A stretch of 64,000 bases of DNA from positions 63,940,446 to 64,004,445 of the forward strand of contig JAWZYU010000013.1 of assembly GCA_038380435.1 (NCBI GenBank), written 5' to 3'. The notes beneath the pieces were generated by a model. It saw only the letters and a program-made list of their open reading frames with translations, was not told the DNA's origin and made no database searches. Below, one piece after another: positions 24,869-36,506 of the stretch. The position numbers were made by a program, and so were the translations under genes. The first letter of the stretch is position 1. Each line of letters opens with the position of its first letter. The DNA comes from Ryuthela nishihirai (Eukaryota > Arthropoda > Arachnida > Araneae > Heptathelidae).

Positions 24869-26845
24869 TTATAAAAATACACACTCAAGCTTGAAAAATA
24901 ATACTTTCCTTTTTCATTTGATGCTTATTTTATTAAACTATGATATAAATAATTTGTTTAAAGTGATCTGATTGCCATTTCTTAGATGTGATATAAGGGA
25001 TTGCCAATTTGTTTACTAGAGTTCTCTATGTTTAAACAACCCCCTGATTTAAGCTCACAAGTTTGAACTATTATCAACCAATTTTTTCTTAAAGTTTCAA
25101 AATACTCTTGAAAATTAACCAAACACTACTATTTTAAAATAGGAACATTTTGAAAGTAATTATGAAGTAAGTACCTCTTTATTTTTTATTTTTTACTCTC
25201 TTTTTCATGTATTAAACCTATTTCAATATTTCTCATTTATCTCAGCATTCTATACATTGTTCATGCTCCTGAAATGGAAACTATAAGCAGAACTTGTGTT
25301 GAAGCCTGGTGTAAACTAGGTCACGGCCGAGCAACAGACAGGTGCCACTGATCACGTAGACATGTGAGTGAGGCGTATGTTTGGTGGCATGCTTGGTGAT
25401 TTGTTTATAGAGGACATACTGGATATTGTGTCCATTCATTCAGTTAGTATTTTATTTATATTTTACAATAAAATCTTCATTTTTATTTCTGTAGATTTAC
25501 TATCTTTTGGATTTATGTTACATTGCTGGCATACAACTTGTTGCTGTAGATTTTTTTTTTAAACATCAGATTAGGTTATATGTTAATTTTTCATTTATGA
25601 TTTCTTCATTTACCAGTCAAAAAAGAAAACATTGATCTTTTATCGTTTCCTGAAAATGAATGAGGTCTTGGATTTGGAAGCAGAATGAACTTTGTTACCA
25701 TGGAAATCAGTGCTACTCTGGGAGAACAATTTCAACAAGGGTGTTTAACTCTCCCCCCCCCCTCCTACTGCTGCCACACTGAGGGCATTTTACTCCACCT
25801 CCTTTATTAGTTTTTTTTAATTATGAGTCTTAAGTTTATATTGAATGGTTTTAAAAAGAGTCCCCAACATCCCCTTCAATATCTTGGCTGTGCCATTCTG
25901 AGGATATAGAATTTTTTTTTGCCTTGGTTCAATAACCTTTCTGCATTTAGCCGCGACCCCCAAAATTCAACACCCAAAGGAAAATGCATATGTTCATAAT
26001 AAAAAACAGCCAAGTGTTCCTTCATTTCATAAACAAAACAAAATCCCATGAATGTGAGCAGTTCATGTCACCTTGTATAACTCTGACCCATGTTTTAAAA
26101 TATATCATAATCAAAGGAATTATACAAAAAATCATGTTTCAGATAAATATTGTTATTCAGGAAGAAATTTCCTGTTGATTAATAACTTATATAATTTAAC
26201 TAATTTTGCTCATCAGGTTTTGCAACATAAAGCTTTAATTGCATAGTCATATCTTTTTAACTATATCATTGTGAAAAAACTTATCAAAACTGATATTTTT
26301 ATAAATTTGTTTAAATTTTTCATTTTCATAAAATTCAAAATTATATTTAATTTGGTATACAACATGATTTATTTCTATTGATTGGTTATTTGTTTTAAAA
26401 AAATTCTACAGTTGCCTTGTTTGACTCAACATCAACAACTTTGACAAAAGCATGTACTTTCTCAAAGTACAGAGAAAAAATTAGAAAAAGAGTAACTTTC
26501 TTTCTAAGAAATTTTTCTTTAAATTTAAAAATAGACTTTCTATTCATATGCATTATAATTATTTCTGTCTATTAGTTTTTTTAAATAAATTTTTATTTGC
26601 ATTGCCAGATGCTTTTTTCACTACATGACTAAAAGAAACCCTATTAAAATAAAACTAGTTGAGTTTTTTTGCAAAATATTTTTAGAAAATCCAGAATTAA
26701 ATGCTGATTAATTTGGTGCACAGCATGCCATAAATCCTTTCATTAGTTATTTGGCAAAATAAAGTTCTCAAGTTAATTTTTTTGGCTTAATATAGTGAAA
26801 AAATAGCTGGGCCTCTTGATATAAACCAGTTTTTCAGGCTGGATA
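24869..26845 (+). repeat. Rep-L copy 3
   Basis: It starts at 'tataaaaatacacactcaagcttg', so its first 100 bp or so are missing where the mariner ends. It contains the 'gatttaagctcacaagtttgaa' block, one subrepeat (about 25450-25690), and ends at 'tttttcaggctgga'. SINE-A sequence follows immediately. Confidence 0.75.
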
Positions 26846-27031
26846 AATCAGGAGAGAGATATACCCTGTGCACATTAAAGAACATAGCCTTAAGTAATCT
26901 TGACGAGAGGCTTCCATTTGTCTACTAACAGTTATATAGTGGATCCTCTTCCACGTATGCCTTCGGTCATTGTGATCTGTCCATTTAAGCTCATTGTGTG
27001 AAAAAGTGCTGTTCGAAGGTAAAACAAACAC
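26846..27031 (+). mobile_element. SINE-A 3' part, diverged
   Basis: It matches the second half of SINE-A (ataccctgtgcacattaaag through the gtgtgaaaaagtgctgttcg region to the A/C-rich tail). The tRNA head is missing. Clearly older than the other SINE-A copies. Confidence 0.7.
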
Positions 27032-28470
27032 TTAAGCTGGTCTATTACTGCATCTGTTAGTCTATTTTTACCACCAATCAGAAGATTGTCAGACAGTTTT
27101 TGCCTTCTCATATCTTGCTACAACTACCTAGTCTTGCCCCCATTCACTTCTGGACATGGCCTACATATTTCAACATAGAAATCTCTACCTCACCATAAGT
27201 TTTTGACTCAACAACAGACTTATAAGATTTTGTGTCACCATCACCTAGGTAATTTATGCATATTACATTGTATTTTTCTACAGATCAGCTAAACAGTGAT
27301 TTCACACCTGTGACTTCCATTCCCTCACTACTTCCTTTATAAATTGCTGTGCAGTGAGGTTCATGGCTTTATTTGTCAATACATGTAACAACACTTTGTT
27401 AGCATCTGTATGTCTAGTATTTTGCCTGTATTGACACTTCTAACAGTTGCAACCCCATTTAGAGAGGTATGGCCTTGCTTTTGTTGAGAACCATAAAACG
27501 TCGCATTCCTTTTCCATACTAAAAGATTTCTCTGCCACAGTCTCTTCTGTAGCACATTTAATAGATCCAGGAGGCAACCTCTTTTACAGCATCTACTAAT
27601 GCCATTGTGTAAGGAAGTAATTTTGTTGAAGGCTGGGGTAAATTTAGAATCCAACATAACATCTGACCAGCAATCACCTATATATCTAAGGCAGTACACA
27701 TACTGTATGTTTGTCAAATAATCAATGCCTTTTTTTTTTCTGTTTGTCCTACTTCCTTTGAACTATAAAATTTATGTTTAAAACCACAGTGTGAACAAAA
27801 AAGTACAAGTAAAGAAGATAGGACTATGTGAAAATTGGTAGCACGCCAGGCTCGTAATCTGCAGTACCAGGTTCGAGTCCCAGCTGGGTCAGCTTTGAGA
27901 CTTATCTCCGCAAAACTCCCCGCCCTGCCCACGGTCAGTAGTGGACATCGATGGGCTTGGAAAGGCCACCGTCTGTTGGATGGGACATTAAGCTGTGGTT
28001 CAGTGTGCAGGAGAGCCATACCCTGTGCATATTAAAGAACACATTGGATGGCCTTGATGGGAAGCTACCATGTCTCCAAACAGCTTTCCAGTGGGTCCCC
28101 TCCCCTAACCTTCTCTGAGCCTTCGGGGTCCCTGCGACCTGGCCATTTAGCCCACTGTGTGCAAAAAAGTGTTGCTCAGAGGTAAACAACCCAACCCAAC
28201 CTATGTGCAAATCAGTACTTCAAATGCAAAGATTATTTTGTTTACAATTTTTGCAGAGATTATTTTCTAATGAAACCTTTGATAACAAATCAAAGTTCAT
28301 AATTTCATTCACATAGTTATTTTCTATATTATATTTATCAGACTGCAAACCAGACAACATCTTTTTGATGCACTACATTGCCTAGGCTACTCTTCCTTCT
28401 CTGCCTTTGCTTTCTTCTAAGCTAGGCCTAGTAAAACTGCCATCAGTATTTGTATTTTTCCCCCAACATT
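27032..28470 (-). pseudogene. Mutator-like (MULE) transposase-domain pseudogene, split by a SINE
   Basis: On the minus strand the N-terminal part (about 28470-28212) ends with NEIMNFDLLSKVSLENNLC, KNC. A SINE interrupts it, then come HCGFKHKFYSSKEVG, IQYVYCLRYIGDC, GHTSLNGVATVRSVNTGKIL, and YLGDGDTKSYKSVVE followed by KYVGHVQK. This order (Cys-rich start, FYSSKE, SLxGVxxVxxxTGKxLD, YxGDGDxKS, GHVQKR) is that of the Mutator-like transposase domain common in arthropod repeats. Stops and frameshifts show it is dead. It sits in a LAMTOR3 intron. The family match is from memory of conserved motifs; the catalytic C-terminal end is cut near 27032. Confidence 0.75.
27836..28200 (+). mobile_element. 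SINE-A inserted in the MULE pseudogene
   Basis: Sense orientation, beginning within the tRNA-like head (ggtagcacgccaggctcgta) with the first 15 bp or so missing, and ending in cccaacccaacc. Flanks ctatgtgaaaat (27824-27835) and ctatgtgcaaat (28201-28212) are a 12-bp duplication with one change. MULE coding resumes on both sides. Confidence 0.9.
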
Positions 28471-28929
28471 CTTCTGCCATATTTTAAAAATTTTGTTACT
28501 GTACCTCAGCATGATTACAGTAAAAAATACAATCAACAACAGCAAAAAAAAAAAAACATTTATGAACTATAGAAATTTAAATACATGGATATATACACAC
28601 AACCATGAAGCAGTTATAGTTACCAGCAAGTAGTCTTTTACTTTGTTTTAGAAGACAAAGACTGTTGTGAATTAGTAAAATAAATATATAAGCTCAATCA
28701 TTTCAATTTAAAGGTTCAACAATTAGACCAAAGCATCTGACCCACTACATAAACATGATATTAAAGGGCTACTGTCAAATGTGTGTTAACGTCAAAAGAA
28801 TACTAAATAACCTTCTAATCCTCCTAGAAAAAAAAATTTGTCATTATAAACAGAAAATTTTAATTTAAAACAAAACATCTTTTTTTTTTTGTCAAATTTT
28901 GCTTTTCAGCTCCCCTTAACATTGATATC
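28471..28929. other. A+T-rich stretch, nothing recognised
   Basis: No open frame or shared repeat seen apart from a 12-A run. Confidence 0.5.
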
Positions 28930-29006
28930 AGTTGTAGAGGAAAAATTGGCTTTAGCCTGGTGGAATATAACCCATGATCTCCTGATAACATCAGGTGCTC
29001 TGAAGT
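28930..29006 (-). mobile_element. SINE-C fragment (tRNA-like)
   Basis: The block 'tagaggaaaaattg', then 'cctggtggaatataaccca', then 'cctgataacatcaggtgctc' matches the tRNA-like part of the SINE-C copies at 29942-30708 and 36225-36719 in the same antisense orientation. Confidence 0.6.
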
Positions 29007-29323
29007 AGGATAACATGTCTCATTAAGTAACTGAACTATGATCAGACCAGGCATAAATATTTCTATTCTTGAATGTGGGTTGAGTTTACTTTTGAAATAA
29101 CAGTGAGAAATCAAAAGTGGAGTTCAGGAAATGGCAATCATTCAATTAGATTCTGCAATGTCTAATGTAAAACAAAATGGGGCCAGTAAAACTATAATTT
29201 TTCTGTGAAACATCGTTATACTTGTACACATTATAACCATTGAATTATGTACAATCACCCTATGCTGAAGAATGAAATGTGCAAGGAGAATAAAAGCCTA
29301 TAGTTAAATTGCATGAGATCTAA

Positions 29324-29394
29324 TAAAGTATAATACTGTATTAGTTTTAAAATAATGAAGAGTTACTTTAAAACTAATACAGTATTATACTTTA
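29324..29394. repeat. Perfect 28-bp inverted repeat
   Basis: Arms 29324-29351 and 29367-29394 are exact reverse complements (core ctgtattagttttaaa) with a 15-nt loop. A third copy of the arm lies at 30825-30852, in the orientation of the right arm. Confidence 0.9.
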
Positions 29395-29941
29395 ATATAG
29401 AAGATATTAAAGGCTTTAGCCTGGTGGTGTCATATATCAGAACATAGTGCTATATGAATTATTTTTTAATTTGAAGGTAATAGAAATTCACTATGTGATT
29501 TCATCAGTGGTATGCTTTACTTTCATTTTTTACTTTTTAGAGCACATATAAAATGCCAGCATTTTTAAATTTACACATTTAAGAAAAAATTGCTACTGCT
29601 TGTTAAATTATATTAAGCATAATATGTAAATAATATCAATATAGTAATATTAACTAAATCATATAGTGCAAAATGTTCAGAAAAGAAAAAGGCTTTTCCA
29701 ATGTGAAATCTACAACTGAATGTAATGTTTGAAGAGCTAATAATAAGCTCACTTGTAAACAGTTGCATGATTTTTATGTCTGCTTTTATTTTGCAATATT
29801 ATTATTAAACTGAATGTTCCTTATACTTTTTTGACTATAATTTAAAATAAAAATGATTCTTCCAGTTCAGCTTTAATTTTTATTCTACTTTCAGTTTAAA
29901 TTGAAGAGATATTTGTCGATGTATTTAATGAATATTAAGGA

Positions 29942-30708
29942 CGATATCACTCTGAAGTTAATCAATTTTAGAAGAAAAATTGTCTTAAGCCAGGTGGGAT
30001 ATGAACCCATGACCTCCTGATAACATGTCAAGTATTCTGGACCACTGAGTTACCGGCCGCCGATCAAGATCTCCTCTAATTGATGCTATGAACTTTCTAC
30101 CAGCAGTACACAATTCTCCGTGTCTCATAAAGGTATTTGTCCCAGCTGCTCTCAACCTCGAGAAACAATGACAGGCATGTCATGAAGATGGTAAGTACAT
30201 TCTGAGTGTACAACTGTTTATATTGAAGAGATATTTTTTGACATATTTAATGAATATTAAAGAAGATATCACTCTGAAGTTAACGTCAATCAATTTTAGA
30301 GGAAAAATTGTCTTGAGTGGGTGTGATACGAACCCACAACCTCCTGATAACCTCCTGATTCACCGTTAACTTCAGAGTGATATCTTCTTTAATATTCATT
30401 AAATATGTCAAAAAATATCTCTTCAATATAAACAGTTGTACACTCAGAATGTACTTACCATCTTCATGACATGCCTGTCATTGTTTCTCGAGGTTGAGAG
30501 CAGCTGGGACAAATACCTTCATGAGACATGGAGAATTGGTGTACTGCTGGTAGAAAGTTCATAGCATCAATTAGAGGAGATCTTGATTGGTGTCCAGTAG
30601 CTCAGTGGTCCAGAGTACCTGATATGTTATCAGGAGGTCATGGGTTCATATCCCACCTGGTTCAAAACAATTTACTTCTAAAATTGATCAACGTTAGAGT
30701 GATATCTT
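29942..30708. repeat. SINE-C long inverted repeat (345-bp arms)
   Basis: The left arm (about 29942-30285) and right arm (about 30364-30708) are reverse complements with scattered differences. Each holds a tRNA-like unit: on the plus strand at 30595-30660, 'gtagctcagtggtccagagt' (A box), a stem of ctgat/atcag around the anticodon position and 'gggttcatatcccacc' (B box). The 78-nt centre is itself another partial SINE-C unit. A block of about 60 bp starting 'attgaagagatattt' also repeats directly at 29901 and 30223. This is a dimeric or higher-order tRNA-derived repeat arranged as a hairpin. It is not a functional tRNA gene. Confidence 0.85.
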
Positions 30709-30935
30709 ACTTATTACTTTCAGTTTATAAACAATTCTAGAGGGGGTTTGTACAATTAATGTCCTTTCAAAGGAGGTCACACAAACTTATTTCAGTGGAC
30801 TTTTGCATGTCATTGTGCACTCTAATTATTTTAAAACTAATACAGTATTATTAAAATTTTCTCCATATCACTGTAATTGTTGGAAAAACAGATAATTAGG
30901 TGAAAATACTATCTAACGATTCACCTCGATTTTTT

Positions 30936-31566
30936 ATTTGTAATGATATCCGATGGGTAAATGAGTTTATTGTCCTGTAGTGTGTAGTTCAGTCCAGACA
31001 TAAGCTCACATATGTTGTTGTGTTTTTTTTGTTGTTCCTTGCGGGAATGCTGGTGGTAGTTTGACACCGATTTGGTGCACACATTAATTTAATGCATTTT
31101 TAGATTTCCAGCTTATGTCCTAACTTTTCTGGAAGTGCGAATACTATATTTCAATATGTAATTGCTATGCGTTTCACATTGTTGCTCCAATGCATCATCA
31201 GGCAAAGTAATTGGTTTGTGGCAGGCACAGATGTTGACATGTTACAGTCGGGGTTTGTTTACATTATGCTCGGAGCATGTTGTGAGGAGGGGTGGGTGAC
31301 AGTACACATGGTGCCCTCTATTCAGGGGTTGGGGAGGGTAAAATTTTAAGGTTAGCCTAACATAAACAAACACCAACTGCCAAAAGTTGGGACATAAGCT
31401 GGAAATCTAAAAATACATTAATTAATGTGTGCATCAAATTGATGTCAAACTACCACTAGCATTCCTGCAAGGAACAAGAAAATCAAGAACTTATGTAACT
31501 TATATCAGGACTGAACTACCCACCACAGGACAATAGATTCATCTACTCATCAGATATCATTGCAAG
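30936..31566. mobile_element. Foldback element with about 190-bp terminal inverted repeats
   Basis: The left end (aatgatatccgatgggtaaa, through the 'ttgttccttgcgggaatgct' block to 'tccagcttatgtcc') is repeated inverted from about 31380 to 31566. The middle (about 250 bp) contains G-rich non-coding sequence. No transposase, and no confident target duplication. Probably a non-autonomous DNA element. Confidence 0.75.
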
Positions 31567-31583
31567 AAAAAAAAAACAAGTTG

Positions 31584-34500
31584 GTTATTTTGGATTTTAT
31601 GGCACATGGGCAACTAGGCCATAACACACCAAACAAATAACAACAGATAAAAGTTGTGTATACCCACAACCAAATTTAAAATGATATTGCTACAATGTAA
31701 AATGGTAAAACAACAAAGAATAAGTGTATAAGTACAATTTAAAACAACTGGAGAAACACAGAATAAAATAATCCCAGATGTAAGAGACCTGGGTGAGATA
31801 TAAAAAAAAATACAACAAAATAAGTCTAGTAAAATAACCATAATGTTTAAAAAAGGAAAAAACTGATGATAAAAAGCAATGATCAGACAAAAGATGTCCG
31901 AGTGTAAGAGACTCAAGACATAAAATCGTGAAAATTAAAATATATTTTATGCTCAAAGTTAAAAGCGAGGCAATGAATTAAAATGTTTGATAGTTAAAAT
32001 GGTGTCACAAAACTCGCACTTAGGTTCGTTGTCCGCCTGTAGAAGAAACGAATGAGTAATAAATGAATGACCTAAGCGGAGCCGAGCAAGTACAACTTCC
32101 TCCTTGCGATTCCTGCGGTAACAAGATTGCCATGGTTTGATGATAGGTTTGCTCTCAAAGAGCTTATTGGTAAGCTGTTCTGACCAAGATCTCTGCCACT
32201 GTGCCCAGAGCTCGATGGAAAAATGCTGCCAGAAATCCAAGTATGGAACCGGCAGCAGAGAGTCGGACAGGGGCATGGCTGAACTGGCAGCAACATCTGC
32301 CAAGTCGTTGCCCCTAATCCTGACGTGACCGGGCACCCAACAGAAGAGAATCGTGGTGGTGGCTGCCAGACGATGAAGCTGTTGGCAGATCTTAGAAAGA
32401 ACTGGGTGAGGCCGATGCCTCACTGAGATCAAAGCCTATAGCGAACTAAGCAAGTTGGTGTAAAGCACACACTGACGATGATGCTAAGGCACCACATGGT
32501 CCAAGGCGAGACTGATAGCATGCAACTTTACAGTATAGATGGAACACTGCAGTGGGATCTGGTCTGCAGTGATTACATCACAGTACATCATGGCTGATCC
32601 CACTGATGTGCTGGACCTTGAGCCATCTGTGAAGACAGGCAAGAAGTCCGGGTACTCAGCATGATGGATAGCAAAGAATTGCCGGTACATACTGTCAGGT
32701 GTAAAGGCCTTCCCCGTCCTGCACAGGGAAAAATCACAGGAAGGGGAAACAGTGAGCCATGGTGAAACTGGCTCAGCTGTCAACTCACTATCGAGATTGG
32801 TGTTGATAGCCTCAGACTTGCAAACCAAAAGGGCGAATGGCAGTCGGCTGATTAGTGTAAAGTATTGGACTTTGGACTGAAAACACAGTCCCAAGTGGTG
32901 GCCAGGCAGGGATCACAATTTAGATGCATATTGTAGGAAAAAATCCTGACAGTGAAGAGATAAAGACGGTTCGTCGGTCTCAACGTAAAGACTGGACTGG
33001 TGAGGTGTGGAAGGCTCTCGTGCAAACATGGAGGGTTTGATGATGGAGGGGTCCAGTACCTTCACCACCGAATCCCAGGCAGAGTCGTACTCCTGGGATC
33101 TGTAGTCCAGTTTTGATCGGACAAGTGCATGGTACAGGCAGAGCACATTGGTCAGTTCCCCAGGAGAGAGAGTGGACCTTGACAATGTTCAATGCCCGCG
33201 TATACTTGGACCTGAGATGATGTATGTGTGGTAAAAAGGTCAATTTCTGATTGAAGATGAGACCAAGAAACTTGGTCTCTGCCACAACTGGAATGATGTA
33301 ATGAATGTTTCGAGGTGAAGATTATGCTTATGGCAATAGTGCACACAAGCGGTCTTCTGTGGGGGAGAACCAAAACCTGTTTGCCTTCACCCAAACTGAA
33401 AGATTGTTCAGGGCAATTTGCACTTGTCTTTCAATGACCCTCATGCTGGACGAAGTGCAAAAGATGCTAAAGTCATCAACATAGAGGGCATTGCCTACTA
33501 ATGGAGGAAGTGTCTAGTAACAGAATTAATCTTGACAGCGAAAAGCGTAACACTCAGAATGCAGCCCTGTGGCACCCCTTGTTCTTAGGGGTATGGCCAT
33601 GACAGAGTATTGCCGACATGAACATGAAAAGAATGTGCTGATAAGAAGTTGGAGATGAAGATTGGCAGGTGACCTCTCAAGCCGAAGTTATGGAGGTCAC
33701 GAAGAATGCCGAATCTCCAAGCTGTGTCAAATGCTTTTTCGATGTTGAAGAAAACTAATACCAGGTTTTCTCTACATAAAAATGAATTACTGATAGCTGA
33801 TTCGAGGCATATCAGATGGTCAAGAGTTGACCACACTGGGTGTTGGAAAGAAGGTTGTGGTGTTCTAAATACCAGATGAGTCTGGCATTTACCATTCTTT
33901 CCAACACCTTGCACACGCAGCTCGTCAACGCAATGGGACGATAATTCGAAGGAATCTTGGAATCCTTTCCTGGCTTTGGGAAGGCCACGACAATGGCCTC
34001 CTGCTAGGAGTCCGGAAACTGCTCCTCGAGAAAAATATGATTGAAAAGATGGAGCAGCCAATCTTTACTCGATGGTGAGAGATGTTGGAGCATGGCATAA
34101 TGGACATTGTCCGACCTGAAGCAGATGAATGAGAAGAGTGCAGAGCAAGGCGAAGCTCCTCCACTGTAAATGGCTTGTTGTAAGGCTCCAAGCCATTCAA
34201 GTGGATGGAGAGCGTTCTGCCCTGTTCTTCTGAGCCAAAAACTAGGGGGAGTAAGAAGAGAGGGAGGAGAATGACTCCCCCAGAGTGTCGGCAACAACTG
34301 ATGGACAGGCAATCAGCAATTGACGAGTGGGACGTGTAGTTCCCACCCATCTTCCGGACTTTATCCCACATGACCTTAGAACTAGTCGTGCGGGTGATAG
34401 AAGACATATATTTGATCCAAGATTCCTTCTGGCACCGGACGAAATGGGCTTTCACCCTGGCACATTTGAATGCTTCAAGGTTGGGGAACATCAAACATCT

Positions 34501-34728
34501 CCGAAACACCCCCAAGCTTTGTTCTAAGCCTTATGAGCTGCAGTGTAATCTGGATTCCACCACAGTTTCAGAAAACAAGGAAACAGTGTCGAAGTTTGAA
34601 GAATTGTTGATGCAGCTGTATCTATGATATAGTCCGTTATCTCCGCTACTGCCACATTGATGGGCTCCTGGCTGACAGAGTGGTCGTCGAGCTCAGAGAG
34701 CAGCTTGAAACCACTCCAGTCAGCCTAT
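31584..34728 (-). mobile_element. I/Nimb-type LINE with RNase H, 5'-truncated
   Basis: Broken antisense coding sequence in family order. After a residual endonuclease/linker part (34728-34500) comes RT with FFNIEKAFDTAWRFGILRDL, then EQGVPQGCILSVTLF (about 33530-33600), the catalytic ALYVDDFSI (about 33470) and KFLGLIFNQKLTF. RNase H follows with VFTDGSRSSTSVGSA and CWVPGHVRIRGNDLADVAA. The last is a Cys-rich end (CEFCDTILTIKHF). RNase H after RT places it with the I/Nimb/R1-like group of LINEs, not RTE. Frameshifts and stops abound. Its 3' UTR (31584-31960) recurs at 35818-36130. It is the immediate neighbour of the LAMTOR3 exon at 34864. Confidence 0.88.
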
Positions 34729-34863
34729 AACAATTATAGTGATATAGAGAAAATTTAATAATTTTAAAATCAACACTATAACTTAAACCACTACTTTTAA
34801 TACAGTATTATTTAAATTTTTAATTTGGGATAATATAGGTTTCGAAATATAAAAAATATTTAC

Positions 34864-34898
34864 CGAGTAATAACTTCATACAAAAATTTTCTCATTTC
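34864..34898 (-). CDS. LAMTOR3: LAMTOR3 (MP1) exon encoding the N-terminal helix
   Basis: Seen: a 35-nt minus-strand block after a pyrimidine-rich acceptor (cattttctttttag) and before donor CTCG|GTAAAT. It reads EMRKFLYEVIT plus two bases of an Arg codon that the 4544-4602 exon completes. Joined in that phase, the residues align without gaps to human LAMTOR3 DLKRFLYKKLPSVEG. The exon begins on a codon boundary, so the previous exon must end in phase 0, which the block at 54826 does. It lies only 135 bp from a degraded LINE and 30 kb from the next exon. The exon is short, so the call rests on frame, splice sites and alignment together. Confidence 0.85.
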
Positions 34899-35455
34899 CT
34901 AAAAAGAAAATGAAAGAAAATTAAGATAAGCAAACAATAAAGCAATAAAATCTCAGCTAAAGATATTACTTAATTTCTTGTAACGGCCATTCAGACATGT
35001 TTATGACAGTCCCTGTGGCATTAGCATTGTAAACATTTCATGAAAAATGACTTAACCCTTTATATCCTATTGGGTTGAAAATACCCATTATATCGTTTTG
35101 CTAGGCTTAGAGCTTGGCGGGACTGCTGTGTCCCAATTCATAAATCAAAAGTATCACTATCTTTTCAAGTCTCATTAACAATAAAAATTGTTTGTAAACA
35201 ATATAAAACTCTTCTTTCTTCACTTATCTATTAAAACAGGTATTTCTATATAAGGTTCTATTTTAAGTTTTGTTGATATAAAAAAATTCAGGCCATAAAA
35301 GGTTAAACATAAAACACATGAAACTATTTCTATCATTTGCATTATGATATGCCTGTACACATAAAAACAAATAAAAATATGAAATGTTACTCTAGAATTA
35401 CTGAAAATAGGCAATTCTAAAACTTATCTGTGGCAGCAATTAACCTAGTGAAGGG
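34899..35455. other. A+T-rich intron sequence, nothing recognised
   Basis: Apart from the acceptor of the adjacent LAMTOR3 exon, no feature is seen. Confidence 0.5.
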
Positions 35456-35470
35456 TTAGTTGAAAAACCT

Positions 35471-35536
35471 CACTTGCCACTTCTGCCAAACCAAGGTTTG
35501 GCAAAAAGTGGTATGGTTTGGCAAAAAGTGGTACCT
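35471..35536. repeat. Short tandem and inverted repeat
   Basis: The unit ggtttggcaaaaagtggta occurs twice in tandem, and the preceding 'ccacttctgccaaacc' is nearly its reverse complement. It may be a decayed tRNA-like head (a 'cctgtgacct' stretch follows), but that is uncertain. Confidence 0.6.
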
Positions 35537-35817
35537 GAACCTGTGACCTTCCTAATGTCAGGTACTCAGTGGCATAGCCTAGATAACTAAACAAGACATG
35601 TAATCATGGCTTAATTTGTGATTAAGTGGTCTAGTCTTTTTTTAAGTTCAAAAGTGCTCTAGTCTTTTTTTAAATAAAGAATGACAATCACAAACTTAAT
35701 CATGTACCAATAATACCAGATGATGAAATTATCGATTTAAAATATATAAGATGGTGAAAGGAATAATAAATCACGGCAACCTTATTGAAACTTGAATCAC
35801 TTAAATGTTTATGGTTG

Positions 35818-36130
35818 GTTGTTTTGGGATTTATGGTACAAGAGCAGCAAGGACTATATTGCACCAAAGATTAAAAGGTAAAAAAGACACATTTAATGCA
35901 CAACCAAAGTTAAAAGCAACACACAAACTGTAAAGGAAATGCAGAAACAAATATGGGAAAACAACCAAGTATAAAAATGTAGAATAAAAAAGAGCCAACA
36001 AGAGAAGTCAGCAATCACAAGGAGTATAAGACCTATTTAAAATCAGAAACAAGTGGCAAATAATCTAGAAGGCAAAGTAAAAATATTATAAATGGTTAAA
36101 ATATCCTGTATAATGCAAAAATTCAAAAAC
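35818..36130 (-). mobile_element. 3' end fragment of the I/Nimb-type LINE
   Basis: It resembles the 3' UTR at 31584-31960, starting on the minus-strand 3' side with CCAAAACAACCAACC. Only this non-coding tail is present, as expected for a strongly 5'-truncated insertion. Confidence 0.6.
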
Positions 36131-36224
36131 TGGGGTTATAAACAGGTCACCATCATGTACTACAAGTTAATAAACATTGAGACAGACTCAGTTCAACATC
36201 CAGTAATAAACACTTTTGACGTCG

Positions 36225-36360
36225 ATTTCAATTTTAGAGGAAAAATTGTCTGAGCATGGTGGGATATGAACCCATGACCTCCTGATAACATGTCAGGTGC
36301 TCTGGATCACTGAGATACCGGCCGTCAATCAAGATTTCCTCTAATTAACACTATGAACAT
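36225..36360 (-). mobile_element. SINE-C copy
   Basis: Carries 'gatttcaattttagaggaaa', 'gggatatgaacccatgacct' and the 'accggccgtcaatcaaga' part. The same left flank ('gttcaacatccagtaataaa') precedes the hairpin at 36507, so the segment has been duplicated in tandem. Confidence 0.75.
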
Positions 36361-36506
36361 TCCCTTTATGTCACATGTAGGCGTTATTTTAAACAATTTT
36401 TAGCCCTAGCGGCTTTTTTTTGTCAATAGATGAAAAGCATGCCTTACAAGTATGCTAATGATAATAAACATTGAGACAAACTCAGATAAATTTGACAGTT
36501 CAACAT

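Noticed and set aside
30595..30660. tRNA-like sequence with A and B boxes
   Set aside because: Part of a repeated, inverted SINE-C unit with imperfect arms; not a functional tRNA gene. The same applies to the SINE-A, SINE-B and SINE-D heads.
31145..31200. CTGATGATG...GAAACGC on the minus strand, hammerhead-like
   Set aside because: Stem II and the GAAA box look right, but flanking sequences do not pair to form stem I and the cleavage triplet is wrong.
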